In this document: in pieces, positions 8,124-15,577 of the stretch
Numbering within the stretch: position 1 is the stretch's first letter
How the letters are laid out: the number at the start of each line of letters is the position of its first letter
Translations under genes and position numbers: made by a program
Source of the DNA: Belnapia moabensis DSM 16746
GTDB lineage: Bacteria; Pseudomonadota; Alphaproteobacteria; Acetobacterales; Acetobacteraceae
Length of the DNA: 64,000 nt
Assembly (NCBI RefSeq): GCF_000745835.1
Contig: NZ_JQKB01000011.1
Coordinates: 83,567 to 147,566 of the forward strand
Reading direction: 5' to 3'
Notes under the pieces: generated by a model
The model's database searches: none
The model's input: the letters and a program-made list of their open reading frames with translations, nothing else
What the model was told of the DNA's origin: nothing

Positions 8124-9406
8124 CAGAACATGTCGGCCGGGTTGGCGTCGCGGAGCTTGCGCATGGCGAGCAGGCCAGCGATGCCGCACATGGTAAAGAT
8201 CATGGCGAAGACGCTAAGCGCGCGCGAGGCGTCCATCTCGAGCGGCAGGAAGGTCCCCTTCCCCACCACATCGTAAAGCAGCGTCGAGAGCGCGAGGCCG
8301 GGGAGGAAGCCGAGCACGGCGAGGATCAGCGCCGCCGAGAGCACGGCGCGGCGGAGGAAGCCGTTGGAGTAGCCGATGGCCTTCAGCGTGGCGTATTCGC
8401 GCAGGTGGCTGGCGATGTCGCTGAAGAGGATCTGGTAGACGATGACCATGCCGACGACGAGGCCCATCAGGCTGCCGAAGGCGAAGATGAAGCCGATCGG
8501 CGTTGCCGTCTCCCAGTAGTTGCGCTCATGCGCGACGAGCTGGGGCTGGCTCATCACCATGACGTCGCCGGGGAGCAAGGCGCGGAGGCGGGCGACGGCG
8601 GCATCGCGGTCGGCGCCGGGGCGCAGCTTGATCGCGACGAGATCGACCTGGCTCGCCTGGCGCTCCTTCATGATGCGGCGGAAATTCAGCTCCGACATGA
8701 CGACATTGCCGTCGGCGCCGAAGGAGGGGCCGATCTCGACCAAGCCGGCGACCTCCATCTGCCGGTTGCCGACCTGGACCTGGAAGGGACCGCGCTCCGC
8801 CAGCAGGCGGGGCACGGGGCCGAATTCGGGGCGGGAGCGTCGGTCGAAGGCCATGGTGTCGGGGCGCTTCAGCGTCTCGATCAGCGGGGCGAGGCCAGGG
8901 AAGTCCATCACCCCGGATTCGGTGTCGAAGCCGACGAGCTGGACGGGGCGGCGGGTGCCGTCCTCCGGGTTCCGCCAGGTCGCCTGGGCCAGGTAGACGG
9001 GGACGGCGGCCTGCACCTCGGGCAGCGCCATGGCCTGGCTGGCGCGGATGCGGGGGAGCATCTCCGGCTTGAAGCTCACCGTGGTCAGCGGGTGCATCAG
9101 GAAGATGTCGGCGCGCATCGCCGAAAGCAGCGCCGTTGCGCTGTCGAAGAGGGCAGAGCGGAAGCCGAGCTGCATGAAGACCAGCACGCAGGCGAAGAGC
9201 ACGCCGGCGATGGCCGAGGCCAGGCGGGCACGCTCGGCGCGGAGCTGGCGCCAGGCGAGGCGCAGCGGCAGCCAGAGCGCGCCGAGGACCGGCGTGGAGC
9301 GCGGCGGCGGCGGGGGCGCGGCGGCGGCGGGGGCGCCGGTGAGCTCGGGCGCCCAGGGCAGCAGGGTGGCCTCGGCCGTCGGCACGGTGCGGGGAACGGC
9401 ATTCAT
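8123..9406 (-). CDS. DevC family ABC exporter permease (FtsX/MacB fold)
   Basis: 427-residue inner-membrane protein. After a proline-rich cytoplasmic tail, the first helix region reads LAWRQLRAERARLASA followed by LVFMQLGFRSALFDS, the DevC hallmark. A large periplasmic domain (about residues 90-290) precedes three C-terminal helices with the FtsX-type stretch HLREYATLKAIGYSNGFL. It overlaps the fusion protein by 4 nt (ATGA) and the ATPase by 1 nt (TGATG), showing tight translational coupling. It works as a dimer with DevA and DevB to push a substrate through the periplasm. Confidence 0.92.
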   Translation of the reverse strand: MNAVPRTVPTAEATLLPWAPELTGAPAAAAPPPPPRSTPVLGALWLPLRLAWRQLRAERARLASAIAGVLFACVLVFMQLGFRSALFDSATALLSAMRADIFLMHPLTTVSFKPEMLPRIRASQAMALPEVQAAVPVYLAQATWRNPEDGTRRPVQLVGFDTESGVMDFPGLAPLIETLKRPDTMAFDRRSRPEFGPVPRLLAERGPFQVQVGNRQMEVAGLVEIGPSFGADGNVVMSELNFRRIMKERQASQVDLVAIKLRPGADRDAAVARLRALLPGDVMVMSQPQLVAHERNYWETATPIGFIFAFGSLMGLVVGMVIVYQILFSDIASHLREYATLKAIGYSNGFLRRAVLSAALILAVLGFLPGLALSTLLYDVVGKGTFLPLEMDASRALSVFAMIFTMCGIAGLLAMRKLRDANPADMF

Positions 9407-10443
9407 GGCTGGATGGAGACCTGCACCTGCATGCCGGCGCGGCGCTCGAGCGCGGCACGCCCCTCGGGCGAGAGGGTGAGGCGGACCTCGACGGTGCGGG
9501 CATCGACGGCGGCCACGGGGTCCGTGCCGGCCTGGGTGGTGCGGCGGACGAGCCAGCCGATCTCGCGCAGCTCGGCCGGGTAGCGCCGCGGGTCGCCGGG
9601 GACGATGACCTCGGCGGGGGCGCCCTGGCGGAGGCGGGGGACATCCGTCTCATAGACATCGGCGACGACGTCGAGGCGGGTGAGGTCGGCCATGTCGAGC
9701 AGGCCGTCGCCGCCGACCTGGTCGCCGGGGCGGGCGTAGATCTTCAGGATGGTGCCGGCGATGGGGGCCGTCACGCGCGAAAGGGTGGCATCGGCCCGGG
9801 CCTTGGCCAGCGCGGCCTCGGCGGCCTGGAGTTCGGCCTCGGCGACGGCGAGGTCCTCGGGGCGGGGGACCAAGAGGCGTTGCAGGGTCGCCTCGGCCTC
9901 GGCGCGCTCGGCGGCGGTACGGGCGGCGGCGAAGCGGGCGCGCTCGGCCGGCGCCGCGCCGCCGGCGCCGGAGGGAACCAGCGCCTCGGCCCGCTCGGCG
10001 TCGCGGCGGGCGCTCGATTCGGCATAGCGGAGGGCGTCGATGCGGGCGCGCTGGGCGGCGACCTCCTCCGGGCGGCCGGCGGCGCGGATACGGGCCAGCT
10101 CCGCACGGGATTGGGCGAGTTGCGCCTCGGCCTGGGCGATGGCGGCCTCCTTCTGCGCCAGGTCGCCGAATTCGGCGATGAGCTGGCCGGCCTCGACCCG
10201 GTCGCCCTCGGCGACCAACAGGCGGTCGAGGCGGGTGACGGCCATGCCGCCCGGCGGGTTGAGCCGGCGGATGCGGCTGGCGGGCTCGACGCGGCCGAGG
10301 GCGCCGACACCGGGGGGCGGCAAGGGCGCGGCCTCGGCGGGGGCGATGGGGGCGACCTCGCGTGCCCCGTATTGGACCCAGGCGAGGCCGGCCGCGGTCA
10401 GGGCCACCAGCATCAGGCCGAAGAGGACCGCGCGGCGCTTCAC
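9403..10443 (-). CDS. DevB family periplasmic membrane fusion protein (HlyD-like)
   Basis: Adaptor linking the DevCA inner-membrane pump to an outer-membrane channel. The GTG at 10443 gives a 346-residue protein with an uncleaved N-terminal anchor (KRRAVLFGLMLVALTAAGLAW). Next come the GALGRVEPASRI strand, the lipoyl half-motif VAEGDRVEAGQLIAEF, a long Ala/Glu/Arg-rich coiled-coil hairpin (about residues 90-210), and the returning lipoyl strand APIAGTILKIYARPGDQV. The GTG overlaps the preceding small gene's stop as GTGA. An in-frame ATG 99 nt further upstream would lose the clean membrane anchor. Confidence 0.92.
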   Translation of the reverse strand: MKRRAVLFGLMLVALTAAGLAWVQYGAREVAPIAPAEAAPLPPPGVGALGRVEPASRIRRLNPPGGMAVTRLDRLLVAEGDRVEAGQLIAEFGDLAQKEAAIAQAEAQLAQSRAELARIRAAGRPEEVAAQRARIDALRYAESSARRDAERAEALVPSGAGGAAPAERARFAAARTAAERAEAEATLQRLLVPRPEDLAVAEAELQAAEAALAKARADATLSRVTAPIAGTILKIYARPGDQVGGDGLLDMADLTRLDVVADVYETDVPRLRQGAPAEVIVPGDPRRYPAELREIGWLVRRTTQAGTDPVAAVDARTVEVRLTLSPEGRAALERRAGMQVQVSIQP

Positions 10444-10655
10444 TGGGAGGGCGCCTCGGGGTCCAGCAGGGCCTGGAATTCCACCTCGTCGAGCACGTCG
10501 AAGGCGAGCAACGCGCTGTCCGACGGGTCGCCGCGCAGGCATTCGCCGATCAGGCCGAAGAGACTGGGCATGGTGGGGTGATACTGCGTGCCGGCGGCGG
10601 CGCCGGCGGCCAGCATGGTGAGGAAGGCACCGGCGAGGGCGGTGGGGAGCTTCAT
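10440..10655 (-). CDS. small secreted protein of unknown function within the tetR-devBCA operon
   Basis: 71 residues with a clear Sec signal (KLPTALAGAFLTMLAAGAAAG) and an acidic mature part of about 48 residues ending LLDPEAPSQ. It contains one cysteine (GECLRGD) and no recognisable domain. Its start overlaps the tetR stop by 4 nt (ATGA) and its stop overlaps the devB start by 4 nt (GTGA), which strongly supports real translation. Placed between regulator and exporter, it could be an accessory subunit, a periplasmic cargo carrier or a substrate; nothing in the sequence decides this. I do not recognise the family. Confidence 0.75.
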   Translation of the reverse strand: MKLPTALAGAFLTMLAAGAAAGTQYHPTMPSLFGLIGECLRGDPSDSALLAFDVLDEVEFQALLDPEAPSQ

Positions 10656-11239
10656 GGCAGAGCCTCCTCGATCAGGCGGGAGAGGGTGGCGTGCATGGCG
10701 TCCATCTCCTCCGGCGTAGCGGTGTAGGTGCCGAAGATACGCGCCATGAAAAGCCCATCCCCCGCGGCCATGACGAGGCCGCCGATGCCGGGGGGAAGGC
10801 CGTCCGCCGCGACCTGGCGGCGCATCCCGGCGACGACGGCGCGGACCGGGTCGAGCAGCGCCGGGTCATGGTGGAAGGTGGCGAGGAAGACGGCGGCGGC
10901 ACGGTCGCAGCGCTCCGTCATCTCCTCGGGCATCGCGCCCATCCCCTGGCCGAAGCCCCAGGCGAGCATGGCGCGGGCGACGCGGCCGGGGCCTTCCGGC
11001 TGGGCGGCGACGCCGGCGGCGAAATCCTCCTCGATGAAGGCGGCCATGCGGGCGATGAGGCCGGTGAGCAGCGCCTCCTTGGAGGCGAAATGGTAGAGCA
11101 GCCCGCCCTTGGAGACGCCGGCGAGGCGGGCGGCAGCCTCCAGAGTGAGACCGGCGACGCCCTTGGCGCGGACCAGGGCCTCGGCCGCGTCGAGGACGCG
11201 GGTGCGGGCATCGATAGGGTTGGTTGATCCATCCGGCAT
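10652..11239 (-). CDS. TetR/AcrR family transcriptional regulator
   Basis: 195 residues with an N-terminal TetR DNA-binding domain: RVLDAAEALVRAKGVAGLTLEAAARLAGVSKGGLLYHF holds the three helices, with the recognition helix SKGGLLYHFASKEALL (about residues 44-60). The C-terminal ligand domain is all helical and shows the TetR_C-type stretch near residues 90-190. It is first in an overlapping operon with a small secreted protein and the DevBCA exporter. A paired inverted repeat directly upstream (11253-11293) is a probable operator, so autorepression and ligand-induced export are likely. The ligand is unknown. Confidence 0.92.
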   Translation of the reverse strand: MPDGSTNPIDARTRVLDAAEALVRAKGVAGLTLEAAARLAGVSKGGLLYHFASKEALLTGLIARMAAFIEEDFAAGVAAQPEGPGRVARAMLAWGFGQGMGAMPEEMTERCDRAAAVFLATFHHDPALLDPVRAVVAGMRRQVAADGLPPGIGGLVMAAGDGLFMARIFGTYTATPEEMDAMHATLSRLIEEALP

Positions 11240-11252
11240 GGTGACAACACTA

Positions 11253-11293
11253 TACCGGCTGGACGGTTCGTCAAGAAAACCGTCCGGCCGGTA
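11253..11293. promoter_or_regulatory. paired inverted repeat, probable TetR operator
   Basis: TACCGGCTGGACGGTT (11253-11268) and AACCGTCCGGCCGGTA (11278-11293) are reverse complements at 15 of 16 positions with a 9-nt spacer. Each arm is itself a half-perfect dyad of the form ACCG-N6-CGGT, so the site could hold two TetR dimers 25 bp apart. It begins 14 nt upstream of the tetR start codon. Confidence 0.65.
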
Positions 11294-11321
11294 CAGTCAC
11301 ACTGGCGTCACCCCTGACGCG

Positions 11322-12185
11322 TCAGTTCGGCCAGCGGCGATGCAGCCAGAGCCACTCGGCCGGGCGCGCCGTGATCCAGGCAGAGAGGCGATCGTTGATG
11401 GCGGTCGTCAGCGCCAGGATCTGTGCCTGGCGGTCCTCGCCGGGCGGGACCGGGAGCGGCGGCTCCACAATCAGGCGGAAGCGGCAGGGGCCGAGGCGCT
11501 CGACATGGCCGGGGATGATCGGGCAGCCGAAGCGGAGCGCCAGCTGGGCGGGCGCCGGGGCGGTCATCGCCGGCAGGCCGAGCAGCGGGACGGCGATGCC
11601 GTCGTTCAGCTTCTGGTCGGCGAGCATGCCGAGGACGCCGCCCTGCGAGAGGTAGCGCAGCGCGGCGCGGGCGCCGGTGGAGCCTTTCGGGAAGAGCGGC
11701 AGGGGGTCGCCGGCCACGGCCTCGGCGCGGCAGGCGGCGATGAGGGCATCGACCTCGGCATTGTCGGCGGCGCGGTAGACGCTGCCCATGCGGATGCCCA
11801 GGGTGGCGAGCGCCGGGGGCAGCACCTCCCAATTGCCGATATGGCCGGAGACGAGGATGGCGGGGCCGCCCCGCTCCGCGATGGGCTCGAGGTGCTCCCT
11901 CCCCTCCATCTCCCATTCCAGCGCCGGGATATGCGCCAGCTCGGCGGCGGTGCGGCCGAGATTGTCCCACATGGCGCGCACCACGCGGTTGCGCTCGGCC
12001 GCGGGCAGGGATGGCAATGCGCGGGCCAGGTTGCGGCGGGCGGTGCGGGTGACGGGCAGGACGGGGCCGATGGTCCGCGCCAGCCAGCCGCCGAAGTCGG
12101 AGGCGCGGCGCGGCCCGAGCCGGCGCGAGAGGCCGAGCAGCAGCCGGGCGGCTGCGGTTTCGATCCGGTGCTGGAAGCGCGCCAT
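11322..12185 (-). CDS. LpxL/HtrB-type lysophospholipid (lipid A) acyltransferase
   Basis: Inner-membrane acyltransferase of the LpxL/LpxM family, 287 residues, expected to add a secondary acyl chain to Kdo2-lipid IVA or a related acceptor. The catalytic HX4E motif is seen in SGHIGNWEVLP (about residues 112-122). Other family blocks are RAMWDNLGRTAAELAH, VYRAADN, LPLFPKGSTGARAAL and the C-terminal WLWLHRRW. It follows lpxK with 1 nt between them, in an lpxK-waaA-acyltransferase block, which supports a role in lipid A. A second LpxL relative lies at 36.7-37.6 kb, so this one is probably the standard late acyltransferase. Confidence 0.88.
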   Translation of the reverse strand: MARFQHRIETAAARLLLGLSRRLGPRRASDFGGWLARTIGPVLPVTRTARRNLARALPSLPAAERNRVVRAMWDNLGRTAAELAHIPALEWEMEGREHLEPIAERGGPAILVSGHIGNWEVLPPALATLGIRMGSVYRAADNAEVDALIAACRAEAVAGDPLPLFPKGSTGARAALRYLSQGGVLGMLADQKLNDGIAVPLLGLPAMTAPAPAQLALRFGCPIIPGHVERLGPCRFRLIVEPPLPVPPGEDRQAQILALTTAINDRLSAWITARPAEWLWLHRRWPN

Positions 12186-12186
12186 G

Positions 12187-13176
12187 TCAGGCCGGGATCG
12201 GCACCCGCTGGGCGAGCGGATCGAGCAGCGCCTCGATCGCCGCCGTGTCCTCCCATTCCAGGCCGATATTCACCACCGTCACCCGGCTGCGGAAGGCGGC
12301 CGGGATGCGGACGAAGTCCTTGCGGGTGGTGACGGGGATGGCGCGCAGCCGGTCGGCCTCGGCCAGGATCTCGCGCATGTCGCCCTCGTCGAAGGGGTAG
12401 TGGTCGGCGAAGGGGGCGCGGCCGGCGACGACGGCGCCGATCTCGGCCAGGGTTGCGAAGAACTTCTTCGGGTTGCCGATGCCGCAGAAGGCATGGACCG
12501 GCTGGCCGGCCAGCATCGACGCCTCCGGCGCCGGGCGCTGATGGGCGCGGAGGATGCGGGTGCCGGGGGGTAAGACGCTGGCCGCATCGGCTTCGTCCTC
12601 GCCGATGATGATGGCGGCGCGGCAGCGGGCAGCGGCGGCGGCGACCGGCTCGCGCAGCGGCCCGGAGGGAATGATGCGGTTGTTGCCGAAGCCGAAATTG
12701 CCGTCGACGATGAGGAAGGAGAGGTCCTTCTCCAGCGTCGGGTTCTGCAGCCCGTCATCCATGATGATGGCCTGGGCCCCGGCGGCGATGGCGGCGCGGG
12801 CGCCGGCGGCGCGGTCGGCCGAGATCCACGCCGGGCGCTCGGCGGCGAGCAGCAGGGCCTCGTCGCCAACCGCTTGGCTGTCATGTAGGGCGGGGTCGAC
12901 GCGGACGGGTCCCTTCAGCTTGCCGCCATAGCCGCGGAGGAGGAAATGCACGGCGATGCCGCGATTGGCCAGGCGCTGGCCGAGATCGAGCGAGACGGTG
13001 GTCTTGCCGGCGCCGCCCGCAGTGGCGTTGCCGCAGCAGATCACCGGCACCGGAGCCTGCCAGCCGGGCTTCGCCATGCGCCGCGCCGTTGCCGCGCCAT
13101 AGAAGGCGGCGATGGGCGAAAGCAGCAGCGGCAGCAGGCCGGAGCCGTCGCCGCCCCAGAAATCCGGGGCGCGCAT
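12187..13176 (-). CDS. lpxK: tetraacyldisaccharide 4'-kinase
   Basis: Phosphorylates the 4' position of the lipid A disaccharide at the inner membrane. The 329-residue protein starts with the LpxK signature MRAPDFW, followed by a hydrophobic anchor (LLPLLLSPIAAFYGAA), the Walker A loop GNATAGGAGKTT (about residues 49-60), RGYGGKLKGPVRVD, IMDDGLQNPTLEKD (Walker B-type DD) and FCGIGNPKKFF. It sits between waaA and an LpxL-like gene on the same strand, with 15 and 1 nt gaps, forming a lipid A/inner-core operon. Confidence 0.96.
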   Translation of the reverse strand: MRAPDFWGGDGSGLLPLLLSPIAAFYGAATARRMAKPGWQAPVPVICCGNATAGGAGKTTVSLDLGQRLANRGIAVHFLLRGYGGKLKGPVRVDPALHDSQAVGDEALLLAAERPAWISADRAAGARAAIAAGAQAIIMDDGLQNPTLEKDLSFLIVDGNFGFGNNRIIPSGPLREPVAAAAARCRAAIIIGEDEADAASVLPPGTRILRAHQRPAPEASMLAGQPVHAFCGIGNPKKFFATLAEIGAVVAGRAPFADHYPFDEGDMREILAEADRLRAIPVTTRKDFVRIPAAFRSRVTVVNIGLEWEDTAAIEALLDPLAQRVPIPA

Positions 13177-13191
13177 CAGGCGGTCATCGCA

Positions 13192-14505
13192 TCAATGGGC
13201 ATCGGGCGTCGATCGGTCCTCGTCCCTGGCCTGTGGCATGAGGTGCAGCAGCGCCTTGGCCACCTCGTCCGGCAGGGTGGCAGCCGGCGCGATGGCGGCG
13301 GCGGCGGCGTCTGCCAGATTTCGGCCATGATCCGGGTTGGATAGCACGGTGCGGATGGCTCCGGCCAGCGCCCCCGGCTCGGGTGGGATGACCAGGCGAA
13401 CACCGCCGGCGGCCAGCAACCGGGCGGCGATATCGGCGAAATTGGCGGTGTTGGGGCCGAGCAGGATGGGGCAGCCGAGCCGGGCCGGCTCCAGCGGGTT
13501 TTGCCCGCCATGGGGTACGAGGGAGCCGCCGACCAGGGCGAGCCGGGCCAGGCGGTAGAGGAGGCCCAATTCGCCGAGCGTATCGGCGATGTAGATGGCC
13601 GTCTCCGGGCCGGGGAGCGCGCCGGTGCTGCGGCGGAGGGTGGGGAGGGTGCCGGCCTCGGTGGCGAGGGCAGCGCCGCGTTCCGGGTGGCGCGGGGCAA
13701 GGATGGTCAGCAAGCCGGGGAATTCCGGGGCGAGAAGGCGGTGGGCGGCGATCAGCATCGCCTCCTCTCCCGGATGGGTCGCGGCGCCGAGCACGACCGG
13801 GCGCGGGCCGATGGCGGCCTGCAGGGCGGCGAGGGCGGCCGGATCGGCGGGGAGCGGAGGCGCGGCCTCCTTCAGGTTGCCGGGAGCACGGACCTCGCGG
13901 GCGCCGAGGGCGGCGAAGCGGGCGGCATCGGCGGGGCCCTGCGCCAGGACGAGGGTGAAGGCGGCCATCAGCTCCCGCCCCAACGCCGGGGCAAGGCGCC
14001 AGCGGGCGGCGGAGCGGGCCGAGAGGCGGCCGTTGATGAGTACCAGCGGGATACGGCGGGCCCGGGCGGCGCGGATGAGGTTCGGCCAGAGCTCCGATTC
14101 GACGAGGCCGGCGGCGTCGGGGCGCCATGCATCGAGGAAGCTGGCGACCCAGGCGGGAACGTCGAGCGGGATGAAGCGGTGGATCACCTGGCTGCGAAGC
14201 GCGGGGGAGAGGCGCCGGTCGAGCAGGGTAGCGCTGGTGACGGTACCGGTGGTCAGCAGGATGGTCAGCGCCGGGGCGCGGGCGGTGAGCGCATCGAGCA
14301 CGGGCAGCAGCGAGAGCGTCTCGCCGATGCTGGCGGCGTGCAGCCAGAGCAGAGGCCCCGGCGGGCGGGCGGCGCCGAGGCCGCGGCGCTCCGGCAGGCG
14401 GGCGGCGAGTTCCTTGCCGCGACGCTGGCGGAGGCGCAGCCAAGCCGGCAGCAGCGGGGCGGCGAGCGTCGCGCCGCAATGCCATGCGAAACTGGCCAGG
14501 CTCAT
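13192..14505 (-). CDS. waaA: 3-deoxy-D-manno-octulosonic acid (Kdo) transferase
   Basis: Transfers Kdo from CMP-Kdo to lipid IVA (GT30 family); 437 residues. Seen are an N-terminal helix region, RRGKELAARLPERRG, LWLHAASIGETLSLLPVLDAL with the catalytic-type Glu, RFIPLDVPAWVASFLDAWRPD, ESELWPNLIRAARARRIP, and the late donor-site block GGSLVPHGGQNPLEPARLG. Whether it adds one or two Kdo residues cannot be told. It overlaps the DUF374 acyltransferase by 4 nt (ATGA) and is followed by lpxK. Confidence 0.95.
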   Translation of the reverse strand: MSLASFAWHCGATLAAPLLPAWLRLRQRRGKELAARLPERRGLGAARPPGPLLWLHAASIGETLSLLPVLDALTARAPALTILLTTGTVTSATLLDRRLSPALRSQVIHRFIPLDVPAWVASFLDAWRPDAAGLVESELWPNLIRAARARRIPLVLINGRLSARSAARWRLAPALGRELMAAFTLVLAQGPADAARFAALGAREVRAPGNLKEAAPPLPADPAALAALQAAIGPRPVVLGAATHPGEEAMLIAAHRLLAPEFPGLLTILAPRHPERGAALATEAGTLPTLRRSTGALPGPETAIYIADTLGELGLLYRLARLALVGGSLVPHGGQNPLEPARLGCPILLGPNTANFADIAARLLAAGGVRLVIPPEPGALAGAIRTVLSNPDHGRNLADAAAAAIAPAATLPDEVAKALLHLMPQARDEDRSTPDAH

Positions 14506-15191
14506 CCGGCGGCGACCCAGGCATCGGCCGCGTCGCAGGCAGCGGTGAGCGCGGCCTCGATGGCCGGCAGCGCGTCGAGCGGGGTGGCGCGCTCCACCGC
14601 GACGGGCGGGCCCATCACCAGGACGCCGCGGGCGAAGGGGAGCGGCAGCACCATCCGGTCCCAGCTGCCGAGGATGCGGGCGCGGCTGGTGCGGGCGGCG
14701 CAGGGCAGGACGGGGATGCCGGCCAGCGCCGCCAGCTGGGCGACGCCGGGGGCGGCGCTGCGCCGCGGGCCACGTGGGCCGTCCGGGGTGATGACGACCA
14801 TGTCCCCCTCCCCCAGCACCCGCAGCAGCCTGCGCATCCCAGCAGCGCCGCCGCGCGAGGTGGAGGCATGCACCAGCTCCAGCCGGAAGCGGCGGACGAT
14901 GTCGCCGATGAAGCGGCCGTCGCGGTGGCGAGAGACCAGCACATGGGCGCGGACGGCGGCGAGGCGTGGCTCGGCAGCGCGGGCGCGCAGCCAGAGCATC
15001 GGCATCATCGGCAGGCGCTCATGCCAGAAGGCGGCAAGGATGGGACGGCCAGTATCGCCGAGGGCGGCTGCCAGGTGGGGCTCGCCCAGCAGGGTCCAGC
15101 GCGTGGTGCGGAAGACCAAGGCGAGGTAGAGGCCGAGCGCCTTGGCGAGAGCCGCCTGGGTGGTGGGATGCCGGATCAGGCGGCGGAGCAT
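14502..15191 (-). CDS. DUF374 family lysophospholipid acyltransferase-like protein
   Basis: 229 residues. The family hallmark is AAFWHERLPMMPMLW (about residues 53-67), an acyltransferase-type His/Glu motif, followed by LVSRHRDGRFIGDIVRRF, GGAAGMRRLLRVL and the strongly conserved VITPDGPRGPRR. DUF374 proteins are regularly found next to waaA and lpxK in alphaproteobacteria and are annotated as lysophospholipid acyltransferases, but their reaction is poorly defined. It is first in the DUF374-waaA-lpxK-lpxL block, coupled to waaA by ATGA. Confidence 0.88.
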   Translation of the reverse strand: MLRRLIRHPTTQAALAKALGLYLALVFRTTRWTLLGEPHLAAALGDTGRPILAAFWHERLPMMPMLWLRARAAEPRLAAVRAHVLVSRHRDGRFIGDIVRRFRLELVHASTSRGGAAGMRRLLRVLGEGDMVVITPDGPRGPRRSAAPGVAQLAALAGIPVLPCAARTSRARILGSWDRMVLPLPFARGVLVMGPPVAVERATPLDALPAIEAALTAACDAADAWVAAG

Positions 15192-15258
15192 GGCGGGCGG
15201 GGCATGGCGCCCGCCGCCCTAGCACGCCCCATGCGGAGCCGGAATAGGGTGGCCAGCC

Positions 15259-15444
15259 TTAGGCGAAGACGCTCTTCCGGCGGAGCGCCAGAACGGCGGC
15301 GGCAAGGCCGCTGGTCAGCGAGACGAGGCCGAGGACCGGCGCGGCGAGCAGGACCGCCGAGGCGGCGGCGGTTCCGAGGGCGAGGCCGACGGCGGCGAGG
15401 CCACCGACAGCGGCAATGACGGCCAGGAAGCAGAGCGGAATCAT
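15259..15444 (-). CDS. small membrane protein of unknown function
   Basis: 61 residues from the ATG at 15444, made of two hydrophobic stretches (residues about 2-25 and 27-52) and a short basic tail ending RRKSVFA. I prefer this start because a GGAGG lies 6 nt ahead of it; the frame is open 23 codons further upstream but the added part is unstructured. No domain recognised. It has no same-strand gene close downstream other than the DUF374 block, 67 nt away. Confidence 0.6.
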   Translation of the reverse strand: MIPLCFLAVIAAVGGLAAVGLALGTAAASAVLLAAPVLGLVSLTSGLAAAVLALRRKSVFA

Positions 15445-15508
15445 GAGTGGCCTCCGGCGAATGGGACAAAGTCTGCCATGGTTATGCCATGATTTGGTCC
15501 CAGCCGGC

Positions 15509-15524
15509 CACAATTACGATTGTG
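15509..15524. repeat. short perfect inverted repeat CACAAT-TACG-ATTGTG
   Basis: Six-bp arms with a 4-nt loop, AT-rich against the surrounding GC. It lies 65-80 nt upstream of the small membrane protein and partly overlaps the hairpin behind the Tim44-domain gene. Possible operator; no protein can be named. Confidence 0.35.
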
Positions 15525-15552
15525 CCGCCACCCCTAACCGGAATGGCGGCAC
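15522..15552 (-). terminator. hairpin downstream of the Tim44-domain gene
   Basis: Arms GTGCCGCCA (15522-15530) and TGGCGGCAC (15544-15552), perfect 9 bp, 13-nt loop, 26 nt past the stop of the minus-strand gene. The following minus-strand bases (AATCGTAATTG) are only weakly T-rich. Confidence 0.5.
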
Positions 15553-15577
15553 CGTTGTGACAGAAGAGTGAAGGTTG

